Shown here: positions 28,595-36,814 of the stretch, in pieces | Layout of the letters: every line of letters starts with the position of its first letter | Position numbering within the stretch: position 1 is the stretch's first letter | From: JBBIMP01 sp037444305 | Lineage (GTDB): Bacteria; Acidobacteriota; UBA6911 | Direction of reading: 5' to 3' | DNA length: 64,000 nucleotides | Assembly: GCA_037444305.1 (NCBI GenBank) | Contig: JBBIMP010000014.1 | Location: forward strand, 1-64,000 | The notes under the pieces: model-generated | The model's database searches: none | Seen by the model: the letters and a program-made list of their open reading frames with translations, nothing else | What the model was told of the DNA's origin: nothing | Position numbers and translations under genes: made by a program

Positions 28595-31330
28595 CTAAAA
28601 GGAGTATTTTAGCGCGATCTCGATTTCCCTCGAATCGTTGGCGCCGAAAATCTTGCCGAAGGTGGAGGTTCCATAGGTCGCGTACGGGCGTTCCAGATTG
28701 GCGTGATTGAAAGCGTTGAACATCTGGAGCCGGATCTCGAGTGCCTTGCCGTCGTCGGTCAGCCTTGCCCTGCGAACCACGCTTATATCCCAGGTCCGTT
28801 CCCCCGGAGTCAGGAGGATGTTCCTTCCGGAATTTCCGTAGCTGTATTGCTCGGGCGCCAGAAAGTGCTCGGTGACAAACCAGCGGTCGATGGAGCGTTC
28901 CGCCGCGGGGAGGACGCCGGAGCCGATCCTGTCGGGGCGGTCTCCCGACACGCCGTCGTTGTTCCGGTCACCGCGCAGCCTGGGATTGAAGGGCCTGCCG
29001 TCCTGGAAGGTTGTGATCCCGGAGAGCCGCCAGCCCTCGAGCAGCCAGGAGACCCGGCCCAGCCACGCCGTGTTCAGCGACTTTCCCCGGCCGATGGGAA
29101 GGTCGATGATGTAGTTCAGCGAAAGGCGCTTGCCGGGCGCCTGGCCGGCAATGGATCGCTCCGCCCGGAGATTCCTGGGATTGTTGGGGTCGCCAAAGGT
29201 TTCATCCGTGAAGGTGCGGTTCCAGCTGAATTCGCTCTGGAGGGAAAACGACCGCGAGAGACGTTTGCGCAGCTGCGCGTTCAGGATGTTGACACTGGCG
29301 GAGGCGTTGTCGGTCACGATGTCGAACCGGCCGAAGTGGGGATTCGGGCGGCGGTCCCGGATGGTGCCCTCCCCGGGCAAGGCGACGTTGGATGCGAGCG
29401 TGCCGTCGTTGCGCACGGCCCGGCGCCCCTGATAGGCCACCTCGAGATTCCAGTTGCGGAAGATCTCGTACTGCTGGGAGAGGTTCCACGACATCACGTA
29501 GGCGTTGCGGATCGTGGGATCGATGGCGCGGATCGTCAGTTCCGTAGGCGTCGCCGAGTTGAAGGGGTTGGAAAGATCCAGCTCCGGGCTCGTTCGCGGA
29601 GACTCCGCTCTCTCGATGTAGAAGAACGGGTAGTTCAGGCCAATGTTTCCCAGCGCCCGCCTCAGGTCGAGCGGGCTGTAGGTGATGGCGAAGGAACTTC
29701 TGAAAACGAGCCGGCTGTTACCGAGGGGGCTGTAGGCCAGGCCGAGCCGCGGCTCCCAATCGTTTTTATCCGTGTATACGGCCTGACCCTTCTTCAGCCC
29801 CTTCAGGCCGAGTTGCTCTGCCCGCTCGCTCCCCGTCACGATGATCTCGCCGCTCACGGGCGGTTCAAAGACCAGCGGGTGGAAAAATGACACATTGTCG
29901 TGCATCGAACGGTAGAAGGGGGTGTAATTGTAGGCCAGCGAGGCGGAGAAACTGAATCTGGGATTCAACTTCCACTCGTCCGCCACGTAGAGTTTCCACG
30001 GGCGCCGTCTCAGGTCGGAGCGGTCGGAGCCGACGCCGCGGGTGGCGGTGTTTGGAATTCCGAGGAGAAAATCAGCAAAGCCGTCGCCGGTGAAATACCC
30101 GGTGAAGTCGAAGCGTCCGCGGCGGGTGCCCCCGGTCCGCTGATCGTTTACCTGGTTGAACTCGATCTCCCCTCCGAAGTTGAAGCGGTGGCTTTTGCGG
30201 ACCCAGGTCACGTTGCCGGTGACTTCCAGGTTGTTCCGGTAGGAAGTTCGCGGAAGCCCGGCCTGGCCGCCGCCGCCTCCGCCTCCGGCCAGGCTGGCGT
30301 AGCCGGCAAAGTCGAAGCTGGGGAATCCCTCGTCGTTTGCGTCCAGGATCTTGAGCCCGGCGATACCGAGCGACTGCAGGAGACCGTCGCTTCCGGCGTC
30401 GGAGGATAGTTCCTGCTCGGCCTCGCGGCCGAAGCCCAGCCTGAACGCTGTAATCAGGTTCGGGCTGAAGTTGTAGCTGTAGCTCAGATTGACCGACTGG
30501 TTGCGCCTCTCAGCCGTGGAGCCGAAGTCGGGGAGGGGATTGACCCGTATGTCGTTGGCCTCGCGTATGCTGTAGCCGGCGAAAAGCTTCGCCTTCCTGC
30601 TGAATTCGTAGTCGATCCGTGCGCTGATGGAGTTGGCGTTGTTTATTACCGGCTGATTGTTGATGAAGTTTCTGTCCGGGTCGGACTGGTTGGGATCCGG
30701 CATTCTGACCAGTACCTTGCGCGCGACGGGATGGATGCGCGATTCGGGGATCACGTTGTTGCTGAAGGGGAGGCCGGTCAGGGGATCCAGGATGGTGATG
30801 CCGGTGGCGCTGAAATCCCCCCGCTTCTGCTCCGGGGTGGGCACGTGGGACAGGATGGTCGAACCCTTGTTGATTCTGAGTCCTTCGAACGTGCCGAAGA
30901 TGTTGAGCTTTTCGGTGGCGAACACCCCGTAGCTGAGCCCGAACTGGTTGCGCTTGTATTCCGGCAGGCGGTGGCCGACCGGGTCGAAGAAATTGCGGGC
31001 ATCGAAATTATCGTTGCGATGATATTCGTACACTGACCCGTACATCCGCCCGCGCTTCCTGACCGTAAAAGGATTCACCACGCTGGCGATGGTCTGCGAC
31101 CCGACGCGTACGAATCCCGAATCCTGCTCGTTCATGCGGACTTCGTACTGGGCGATGGAGGCGAGGGAAGGGTCGGACTCCACCGGTTCTGTCACGCTGT
31201 TTTTCCTGCCGTTTGCCTGCTGTGTCTCCTTTTCCGTGTTCTGGACGGCCTGCGCGGCCAGGATTCGACCGGCTACGGGCGAGAGGAACATCGCCGACAG
31301 GAGGAGGATAATGGGGTAGCGGATATTCAT
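28595..31330 (-). CDS. Oar/TonB-receptor-type outer-membrane barrel, short N-terminus
   Basis: A 911-residue protein with a signal peptide (MNIRYPIILLLSAMFLSPVAG) and a large barrel. Its sequence is typical of acidobacterial Oar-like TonB-dependent receptors: GSVYEYHRNDNFDARNFFD, GTFEGLRINKG, PEQKRGDFSATGI and NVIPESRIHPVARKVL. It ends with the aromatic strand EIEIALKYSF. Relatives normally carry a carboxypeptidase-regulatory domain and a plug before the barrel (about 1050-1150 residues). Here only about 90 mostly unconserved residues precede the barrel motif, so the plug seems absent or drastically reduced. Transport substrate unknown. ATG at 31330 is set by the signal peptide; a longer open frame to 31978 is antisense-like noise over the next gene. 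It is 35 bp downstream of a secreted-protein gene, so an operon is likely. Confidence 0.75.
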   Translation of the reverse strand: MNIRYPIILLLSAMFLSPVAGRILAAQAVQNTEKETQQANGRKNSVTEPVESDPSLASIAQYEVRMNEQDSGFVRVGSQTIASVVNPFTVRKRGRMYGSVYEYHRNDNFDARNFFDPVGHRLPEYKRNQFGLSYGVFATEKLNIFGTFEGLRINKGSTILSHVPTPEQKRGDFSATGITILDPLTGLPFSNNVIPESRIHPVARKVLVRMPDPNQSDPDRNFINNQPVINNANSISARIDYEFSRKAKLFAGYSIREANDIRVNPLPDFGSTAERRNQSVNLSYSYNFSPNLITAFRLGFGREAEQELSSDAGSDGLLQSLGIAGLKILDANDEGFPSFDFAGYASLAGGGGGGGQAGLPRTSYRNNLEVTGNVTWVRKSHRFNFGGEIEFNQVNDQRTGGTRRGRFDFTGYFTGDGFADFLLGIPNTATRGVGSDRSDLRRRPWKLYVADEWKLNPRFSFSASLAYNYTPFYRSMHDNVSFFHPLVFEPPVSGEIIVTGSERAEQLGLKGLKKGQAVYTDKNDWEPRLGLAYSPLGNSRLVFRSSFAITYSPLDLRRALGNIGLNYPFFYIERAESPRTSPELDLSNPFNSATPTELTIRAIDPTIRNAYVMSWNLSQQYEIFRNWNLEVAYQGRRAVRNDGTLASNVALPGEGTIRDRRPNPHFGRFDIVTDNASASVNILNAQLRKRLSRSFSLQSEFSWNRTFTDETFGDPNNPRNLRAERSIAGQAPGKRLSLNYIIDLPIGRGKSLNTAWLGRVSWLLEGWRLSGITTFQDGRPFNPRLRGDRNNDGVSGDRPDRIGSGVLPAAERSIDRWFVTEHFLAPEQYSYGNSGRNILLTPGERTWDISVVRRARLTDDGKALEIRLQMFNAFNHANLERPYATYGTSTFGKIFGANDSREIEIALKYSF

Positions 31331-31365
31331 GCTGTGCCTTGGGTGCGCGTCGAGTGCTTCGGTCT

Positions 31366-32064
31366 TCAAAGTATGATCTTGCCGTTGACAACCATCGCCT
31401 TGAGGGAGAACGTCGACCGGAGCCTGGGATTGGCGCCGGGGACGTCCGTCAGTTCGAATGTGATCTTGTCGCCGTTGCCCGTGACCAGCGGGATTCCGCC
31501 GAGCTCCCGCGGGAAAACGAACTTGGCGCCGACCCCCTCCTCCCTGGGAGGGAAGTAGGCTGCGATCTCGACCTGCGGGAATCGTTGCGTGGAGAGGAAG
31601 GCGCGGGTTTTGAGCGTTTCCCGGGTCTGGGCCTGAAGGTATCTGCGGACGCTGCTCTCCTCGTTGGGATCGTTGGAACGGAATGCGACGGTGACGACGA
31701 CCCAGCGGGAGGTATCCATCTCGAGGTTCGGCTGGGTCAGGCCGTCGAACCGCCTTTTCTCCTCCTCCGTAAAGCTCTCGTAGTTGTGCTGCAGCTGCTG
31801 GATGCGCACGAAAGCCTCCCGGATCGGGCGGGCCGACAGGAAGCGGACGTAAAAGGTGTTGTAGATCTCCTTTTCGCCGGAAACGCCGCTTCCGACGCCG
31901 CCGACAACGCGGGTGAAAGTTTCCTGCCGGGCCCATGCTGAGGAATTCAAAACCTGAACGGCTTTCTCGAGGGGCCATTTCCAGAAGGGCTCCTCGGTGG
32001 GGATTTCCGCGGCGCCGGCGGCCAGGATCGAGGTGAACAGGAGCGTGGCTATTGATAAACTCAT
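31366..32064 (-). CDS. Secreted protein of unknown function
   Basis: A 232-residue protein with a signal peptide (MSLSIATLLFTSILAAGAA) and a soluble, mixed alpha/beta body. Features are an N-terminal helical part (EKAVQVLNSSAWARQETF), then NTFYVRFLSARPIREAFVRIQQLQ, and a beta-rich C-terminal half (AFRSNDPNEESSV, IAAYFPPREEGVG, FVFPRELGG). I do not recognise a named domain. Similar-looking proteins occur in Acidobacteriota. It probably lies in one transcription unit with the barrel gene downstream. The ATG at 32064 fits the signal peptide; the ribosome site is weak. Confidence 0.7.
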   Translation of the reverse strand: MSLSIATLLFTSILAAGAAEIPTEEPFWKWPLEKAVQVLNSSAWARQETFTRVVGGVGSGVSGEKEIYNTFYVRFLSARPIREAFVRIQQLQHNYESFTEEEKRRFDGLTQPNLEMDTSRWVVVTVAFRSNDPNEESSVRRYLQAQTRETLKTRAFLSTQRFPQVEIAAYFPPREEGVGAKFVFPRELGGIPLVTGNGDKITFELTDVPGANPRLRSTFSLKAMVVNGKIIL

Positions 32065-32284
32065 GATTTCAGTAATCTTGCTTCTAAGATCGCCCGCGTG
32101 ATTTTGCCTGCACGCCACGCGGCGTTCAACTTCTAAGTTACTCCAAGACCTTGCATTTGTTTCGCTGAGATTGGCGGTGGAAATCCCGCAGGGAAAGCGA
32201 TTGGCACCCTTTGTCGCATGCGCGGCAGGGGGCTGGTTACAGCCCCCTGGCCGATCAATGGGTGATGGATTTCATCACCTGAGG

Positions 32285-32362
32285 TGGTACGCCTGGCAGG
32301 GTTCGAACCTGCGACCTTCGGTTCCGGAGACCGACGCTCTAGTCCAACTGAGCTACAGGCGC
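32285..32362 (-). tRNA. tRNA-Arg (anticodon CCG)
   Basis: A full cloverleaf reads on the minus strand from GCGCCUG to GUACCA, with the CCA encoded. The anticodon stem UCGGU/ACCGA encloses the loop CUCCGGA, giving anticodon CCG, which reads CGG. The T-loop GGUUCGAACC is standard. Confidence 0.95.
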
Positions 32363-32829
32363 ATGAATTGAGGATGTATGAGAACGAACTGCATCCGGCA
32401 AATCCGGCCCGCTCACAACCGGGAGAATTGTAAGGGAACGCAACCCCGAGGGGAAGCAAAAATTCGGTGGCAGGTGCGAATAGCGCTTGGTTGAGGGTGA
32501 TCGAAATCACCTGGCAACGTCGCCAAAGCAATTGCTTAAGCCTCGAAGGGGCGGCGCGGGAAAGCCCAGGGCGTAAACCCTGGGTTGTCGGCGAATGCGG
32601 GGATTGAGCCCTGAAAGGGCGGCACAGCCGGTGTCGCCCTTGCAGGGCTCCTCTCTCCCCTATGGCTTACGCCCTGGGCTTTCCTGTTGGACCCTTTCAG
32701 GGTCCTCGATTCCTTATTCAAGCGCCATTCGGGGGCAGGCGCCATAAACTCGAAAATATGATGCCGAAGATCGGCTCTCGGGCCCTGGAATTTCGAGGTT
32801 ATGGCGCGGGCTCCCGAAACTGGGTAGGG
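32363..32829. other. 467-bp gap between tRNA genes holding a palindromic element
   Basis: There is no coding region in this stretch. Its centre (32559-32684) is the nested palindrome listed separately, with further GGGGCGG- and ACCCTTTCAGGGTCC-type flanks that may belong to the same element. The remaining sequence shows no recognisable feature. Confidence 0.5.
32559..32684. repeat. Nested palindromic repeat (GCCCTGAAAGGGC type)
   Basis: The outer arms 32559-32576 and 32667-32684 are perfect 18-bp inverted repeats (GGAAAGCCCAGGGCGTAA). Inside them, 32606-32625 and 32631-32650 form a 20-bp stem with two mismatches (GAGCCCTGAAAGGGCGGCAC) and a 5-nt loop. CCCTGAAAGGGC/CCCAGGGC modules are known as abundant intergenic repeats in large environmental bacterial genomes. 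No transposase is near. Confidence 0.65.
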
Positions 32830-32906
32830 TGGCGCACCCGGCACGACTCGAACGTGCGACCTGCGGATTCGAAGTCCGACGCTCTATCCAACTGAGCTAC
32901 GGGTGC
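32830..32906 (-). tRNA. tRNA-Arg (anticodon UCG)
   Basis: The minus-strand cloverleaf runs from GCACCCG to GCGCCA, with CCA encoded. The anticodon loop CUUCGAA, in the stem UCGGA/UCCGC, gives UCG. The T-loop is CGUUCGAGU. The acceptor stem GCACCCG/CGGGUGC is perfect. Confidence 0.95.
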
Positions 32907-32915
32907 TGGAAGCGA

Positions 32916-32992
32916 TGGGGTGAGCGAGGGGATTCGAACCCCCGACCGCTGGAGCCACAATCCAGAGCTCTGCCGACTGAGCTACGCTCACC
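32916..32992 (-). tRNA. tRNA-His (anticodon GUG)
   Basis: Minus-strand tRNA with the extra 5' G (G-1) that marks histidine tRNAs, opposite C73. The anticodon loop UUGUGGC between CUGGA and UCCAG gives GUG. The T-arm GGGGGUUCGAAUCCCC is standard, with CCA encoded. Confidence 0.95.
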
Positions 32993-33043
32993 ACAAACCT
33001 GATGGCCGCCCGCGCGGAAGCGAACCGCGGCCTGTGGCTCAAA

Positions 33044-33120
33044 TGGTACGCCCAGGAGGATTCGAACCTCCGACCCTCTGCTTAGAAGGCAGATGCTCTG
33101 TCCAGCTGAGCTATGGGCGC
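33044..33120 (-). tRNA. tRNA-Arg (anticodon UCU)
   Basis: Minus-strand cloverleaf from GCGCCCA to GUACCA. The loop CUUCUAA between UCUGC and GCAGA gives UCU, reading AGA/AGG. The T-arm is GGAGGUUCGAAUCCUCC, with CCA encoded. It is the third arginine isoacceptor in this cluster. Confidence 0.95.
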
Positions 33121-33356
33121 TGAAACGATCAAAGAACCCAATAATGGCTGCGCCCGCACGCCCGCGAGCGACGGGAGTATACCAGATGGAGGAAGCAATT
33201 TGTCAGAAAAGTGATCCCTTGCTCCGACCGCCGAACGGGTGCGTATCCGTTCCTGGAGCGCATGCCGCCGCCTTGACTCCCGATCTCTCGCCCTGTAACT
33301 TTTTATCACCATCTGCTCGGGTGCAGATTAATAGGAAATGCTGATGCACATCTTCC

Positions 33357-33908
33357 ATGCCTTCGCTCTGGCTGCCCATTCTGCTTTCCGCCGTGATTGT
33401 GTTCGTGGCGAGTTCGATCATTCACATGGTGCTTGCCTACCACCGCACCGACTTCGGAAAAATGCCCGACGAAGACAAAGTGATAGAGGCGCTCCGTCCG
33501 TTCGACATCCCGCCGGGAGATTACGTCCTTCCGTGCGCCGGGAGTCCGAAGCGGATGAGCGACCCGGAGTTCATCGACAAAATGACCCAGGGCCCCGTTG
33601 CCTTCCTGACCGTCATGAAGAGCGGTCCCCCGTCCATGACCGGGAGCCTCATACTCTGGTTTCTTTACGCGGTCGTCGTCGGCATCTTCGCCGCCTACAT
33701 CGCCGGCCGTGCGCTCGACCCGGGCGCGGACTACCTGGCGGTCTTCCGCTTTGCGGGCTGCACCGCCTTCCTGGGCTACGGCCTGGCGCTGTTACAGAAT
33801 TCGATCTGGTACAAGCGCTCCTGGAGTTCGACCCTGAAGTCGATGTTCGACAGCCTGGTTTACGGGCTGCTGACGGCGGGAACGTTCGGCTGGCTGTGGC
33901 CGGCCTGA
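33357..33908 (+). CDS. Small multi-pass membrane protein of unknown function
   Basis: A 183-residue protein with about four membrane helices: LPILLSAVIVFVASSIIHMVL, ILWFLYAVVVGIFAAYIAG, a helix around FAGCTAFLGYGLALL, and LVYGLLTAGTFGWLWPA at the end. A soluble loop (about 30-95) contains DEDKVIEALRPFDIPPGDYVLPC and a GPVAFLTVM patch. I do not recognise a named family; similar small membrane proteins occur in Acidobacteriota. It is the only gene inside the tRNA region, on the opposite strand to the tRNAs, with a short 8-bp gap to the 3' end of tRNA-Pro. Confidence 0.7.
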   Translation: MPSLWLPILLSAVIVFVASSIIHMVLAYHRTDFGKMPDEDKVIEALRPFDIPPGDYVLPCAGSPKRMSDPEFIDKMTQGPVAFLTVMKSGPPSMTGSLILWFLYAVVVGIFAAYIAGRALDPGADYLAVFRFAGCTAFLGYGLALLQNSIWYKRSWSSTLKSMFDSLVYGLLTAGTFGWLWPA

Positions 33909-33915
33909 CGCCCGG

Positions 33916-33992
33916 TGGTCGGGGCACCCAGATTTGAACTGGGGACCTCCTGCGCCCAAGGCAGGCGCGCTACCAGGCTGCGCTATGCCCCG
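33916..33992 (-). tRNA. tRNA-Pro (anticodon UGG)
   Basis: Minus-strand cloverleaf from CGGGGCA to CGACCA. The loop CUUGGGC between CCUGC and GCAGG gives UGG. The T-arm is CCCAGUUCAAAUCUGGG, with CCA encoded. A TAGAAT -10-like box lies about 18-23 bp upstream (34010-34015 on the plus strand). Confidence 0.95.
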
Positions 33993-34081
33993 ACCCTGAA
34001 GTGGCACACATTCTAGCCTAGATGGAACGGCGGCGCCAGCCGGCCGTGAATCCTTCGTGCGGCAGGAATGGGCGGCGGCAA

Positions 34082-34717
34082 TCATTCCGCATGCACGGCA
34101 CGCAGGAGCGCGGCAACCGCCCGCGCGCGGTGGCTGACGCGGTTTTTCTCCGCTGTGCTCAGCTCCGCGTAGGTGCGGCCCAGTTCCGGAAAGAAAAAGA
34201 CCGGATCGTACCCGAAGCCCCCGCTGCCGCGGGGCGAGTGGGCAATCCATCCCCGGCAGTCTCCCTCGGCTTCGGCCAGCAGCCGGCCCCGTCGCGCGAG
34301 GGCCAGTGCGCAGACGAAGCGCGCAGCCCGCTTGTCGGGAAATCCCTCCATTTCTGCGAGCAGCTTCCCGATCTTTTCCGCGTCGGTGGCTCCCGGACCT
34401 CCATACCGCGCCGAATACACCCCGGGCCGGCCCCCGAGCGCCGCGACCTCCAATCCCGAGTCATCGGCCAGGACGGCCCGGTCGGTATCCATGGAATATG
34501 AAACCGCCTTCAGGCGCGCGTTTTCGGCAAACGTCCGGCCGGTCTCCTCGTGATCCCGGTCGATTCCCGCCTGTTCCAGCCCCGCAACGTCCCACCCGGC
34601 CGCCCCCAGCAGGATGCGGAACTCGCGAAGCTTGCCTGCATTGCGGGTCGCGATCACCAGTTGGGGGAAGGCGGCCAGGCCGGCCAGATCCTTCCGGTTG
34701 TCGGAAGCTCCGGTCAT
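34082..34717 (-). CDS. rdgB: Non-canonical purine NTP pyrophosphatase (RdgB/HAM1)
   Basis: A 211-residue ITPase that hydrolyses dITP/XTP to the monophosphates and keeps deaminated purines out of nucleic acids. Family motifs are present: ATRNAGKLREF (substrate loop), TFAENARLKA, VLADDSGLEVAALGG, GVYSARYGG and GGFGYDPVFFFPE near the C-terminus. It overlaps rph by 4 nt on the same strand, a very common rph-rdgB pairing, so they are co-transcribed. Confidence 0.95.
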   Translation of the reverse strand: MTGASDNRKDLAGLAAFPQLVIATRNAGKLREFRILLGAAGWDVAGLEQAGIDRDHEETGRTFAENARLKAVSYSMDTDRAVLADDSGLEVAALGGRPGVYSARYGGPGATDAEKIGKLLAEMEGFPDKRAARFVCALALARRGRLLAEAEGDCRGWIAHSPRGSGGFGYDPVFFFPELGRTYAELSTAEKNRVSHRARAVAALLRAVHAE

Positions 34718-35475
34718 AGCTTCGAATCTGCGGCGGGGAGATGGGCCAGGGCCTGGTTGCGCCCTTCCAGCGCCGCTTTCTGAACGCGGATCAGCCGGCC
34801 GACGCCGGCGGTCCCCAGCGCCAGCATCTCCTGGAGTTGCGCGGCGGAGAACGCCTGTTTTTCGGCGGTTCCCTGGATCTCGACAAAGCGGCCGGCACCG
34901 GTCATGATCAGGTTCATGTCCACCTCCGCCCGGAAATCCTCTTCATAGTCCAGGTCCAGAACCGGACGGCCGTCGATGATCCCTACGCTGACTGCCGCGA
35001 CAAAATCGAGCACGGGTGAAAACTCCAGCAGCTTGCGTTTCATGAGATTCCCGATGGCGAGCGCTACGACCACGAAGCCGCCGGTGAGGGAGGCTGTCCT
35101 GGTTCCGCCATCGGCCTGGATGACATCGCAGTCCACGAGCAGGGTCCTCTTTCCAAGGAGCGAGAGGTTTATTACGCTCCGCAGCGAGCGCCCGATCAGG
35201 CGCTGGATCTCCACCGTTCTGCCGGTCTGTTTTCCCCGGGCGGCCTCCCGCGCCGTCCGGGTGGTCGTTGAGCGCGGAAGCATGCCGTACTCGGCGGTGA
35301 CCCATCCCTGGTTGGCCTGGTTGAGAAACGGCGGGACCTTGTCCTCGATGCTGCAGGTGCAGAGCACGCGGGTTTCGCCGACGCTGATCAGGGCCGATCC
35401 CTCGGCGTGCCTGGTGTAATCCAGTTCGATGCGGACCTCCCGCAGCGAATCCTCGCTTCGTCCCTGTTTCCTCAT
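34714..35475 (-). CDS. rph: Ribonuclease PH
   Basis: A 253-residue phosphorolytic 3'-5' exoribonuclease that trims tRNA 3' ends. Motifs are ALISVGETRVLCTCSIED, GWVTAEYGMLPRST, EIQRLIGRSLRSV, DCDVIQADGGTRTASLTG and EVDMNLIMTGAGRFVEIQGTAE. It is the first gene of the rph-rdgB pair. The 295-bp gap upstream (35476-35770) holds a palindromic repeat and the GTG-start rhomboid gene on the other strand. Confidence 0.96.
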   Translation of the reverse strand: MRKQGRSEDSLREVRIELDYTRHAEGSALISVGETRVLCTCSIEDKVPPFLNQANQGWVTAEYGMLPRSTTTRTAREAARGKQTGRTVEIQRLIGRSLRSVINLSLLGKRTLLVDCDVIQADGGTRTASLTGGFVVVALAIGNLMKRKLLEFSPVLDFVAAVSVGIIDGRPVLDLDYEEDFRAEVDMNLIMTGAGRFVEIQGTAEKQAFSAAQLQEMLALGTAGVGRLIRVQKAALEGRNQALAHLPAADSKL

Positions 35476-35552
35476 GAGCTCTCCCTTTCGAATGCGTTCA
35501 AGGCGCAGAATTGTACCACGACCGCGCCCGTGTGCCCGGCGGCGGGGGGAGA

Positions 35553-35694
35553 AGCGTTACACGGAGATCCGCGGAGGAGCACGGAGCGCACGGAGCCGAG
35601 CATAACTGCCAGTTCCTTCGGGAGGCGAAACGCCTCCCGCAACAGCCGGCGTCCGGCATTCTCCGTGCTCCTTCGTGTAACGCTTTTGTTTTTC
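35553..35694. repeat. 142-bp MITE-like palindromic element
   Basis: The outer arms are 35553-35586 and 35671-35694. They share AGCGTTACACG and the GGAGCACGGAG module in inverted orientation; the left arm has about 10 extra bases. Inside is a perfect 9-bp hairpin, CGGGAGGCG-AAA-CGCCTCCCG (35629-35649). The arm motif CTCCGTGyTCCTyCGTG recurs at 15412-15440 and, degenerate, at 907-951. There is no coding capacity and no target-site duplication was established. Confidence 0.55.
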
Positions 35695-35770
35695 CGCTTA
35701 CAGGTTTTGCGGCCGGCCGTCCCTGCCAAGGCGGGTTGAAATCGGGATGCCGTTCCCCTAGCATTATCGC

Positions 35771-36511
35771 GTGAATTATCCATATCGCACCCCGACCGTC
35801 TTCTTCGGCGGCCCGGCAACCAGGACCGTCAGACGCCTGATCATTGCGAACGCAGCCGTGTTTGCCCTGCAACTGATCGGAAAGCTGGCGGGGAGCAACT
35901 CCATCGTCCTGAGTTTCGGGCTCATCCCCTGGCGCGTGACCCACGAGTTCATGCTCTGGCAGTTCGCGACCTACATGTTCCTGCACGGCGGCTTTTTTCA
36001 CCTGTTCTTCAACATGTTCACGCTGTATATGTTCGGCAACGACCTGGAACGCGCCTGGGGAACGCGCCGGTTCACCAGCTTCTATTTCCTGACCGGCCTG
36101 GGCGCCGGTCTCTGCTCCTGGCTGGTCGCCGTGAACAGCATGTCGGTGATCATCGGCGCCTCGGGATCGATCTATGGCCTGCTGCTGGCCTACGGGCTGC
36201 TCTACCCCAACCGGGTCGTGTACATCTACATGCTTTTCCCGGTCAAGATCCGGTGGCTGGTGATCTTCATGGGCGCGATCGCCTTTTTCTCCTCAATTTC
36301 GGGCGGGGAGCCGGGGGTGGCACACGTGGCACACCTGGGCGGCATGCTGGTCGGCTACATCCTGCTGCGGTGGCGCTCGTGGATCGAGCGGTTCCACTTC
36401 TACCAGGCCCGGAGGAAGCGCGAGGAGCTGAAACGCCAGTTCGAGGTGTACTACGGGGAGCTGCGCCGCAAGATCGACGAAGAGAACAAAAAAGGGCCCA
36501 CGATCCACTGA
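35771..36511 (+). CDS. Rhomboid family intramembrane serine protease
   Basis: A 246-residue six- to seven-helix membrane protein. The catalytic serine motif GASGS (Ser131) and the partner histidine in AHLGG (His188) are present, as is the HxxxN oxyanion region HGGFFHLFFNMFTLYMFG. It should cleave transmembrane substrates within the bilayer; the substrate is unknown. The C-terminal 45 residues are a charged cytoplasmic helix (RRKREELKRQFEVYYGELRRKIDEE), longer than minimal rhomboids. Start at GTG 35771; no ATG fits. It is divergent from rph. Confidence 0.9.
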   Translation: MNYPYRTPTVFFGGPATRTVRRLIIANAAVFALQLIGKLAGSNSIVLSFGLIPWRVTHEFMLWQFATYMFLHGGFFHLFFNMFTLYMFGNDLERAWGTRRFTSFYFLTGLGAGLCSWLVAVNSMSVIIGASGSIYGLLLAYGLLYPNRVVYIYMLFPVKIRWLVIFMGAIAFFSSISGGEPGVAHVAHLGGMLVGYILLRWRSWIERFHFYQARRKREELKRQFEVYYGELRRKIDEENKKGPTIH

Positions 36512-36814
36512 CGTGCCTCGCCGGGCGCCGGCATATCAAAACGAAGGTCCGAAGGAGAAGTAGAATCTCCCGCGTCCCCCTGCCACTTCCAGTAATTGAG
36601 GCTGCTGCCCAACGTTTTGCTCCGCTTGTCGACCTGGAAGCGCGCGAGCAGTCCGACGCGGGGGAAATTCTGCGCATCCAGCGAGTCGCGGTTCATCCGG
36701 ACGGTGACGCCGGCGAGCCTCAGGGCACCTTCGGCATGCGGTTTTTTGAATGCGTCGGCCGGCGGGGGGAGGGCGGGGGCGGCTTCAACGCGCCCCCGCT
36801 GGCGGGGAGGGGAT
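36512..36814. other. 303-bp gap after ftsZ, possible gene remnant
   Basis: This lies between the convergent rhomboid gene and ftsZ. On the minus strand an 81-codon frame (ATG at 36696, running to 36451) contains a protein-like stretch, NFPRVGLLARFQVDKRSK, but has no recognised family and overlaps the end of the rhomboid gene. A GC-rich hairpin (GCGGGGGC at 36773-36780, complement at 36792-36799, 11-nt loop) sits just after the ftsZ stop but lacks a T-run. Confidence 0.35.

Noticed and set aside
28595..31978. A 1127-residue reading of the barrel gene
   Set aside because: The first 216 residues are Arg/Pro-rich shadow sequence of the upstream gene; a signal peptide begins at 31330.
36773..36799. 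Rho-independent terminator of the dcw cluster
   Set aside because: There is a GC-rich stem but no T-run on the minus strand after it.
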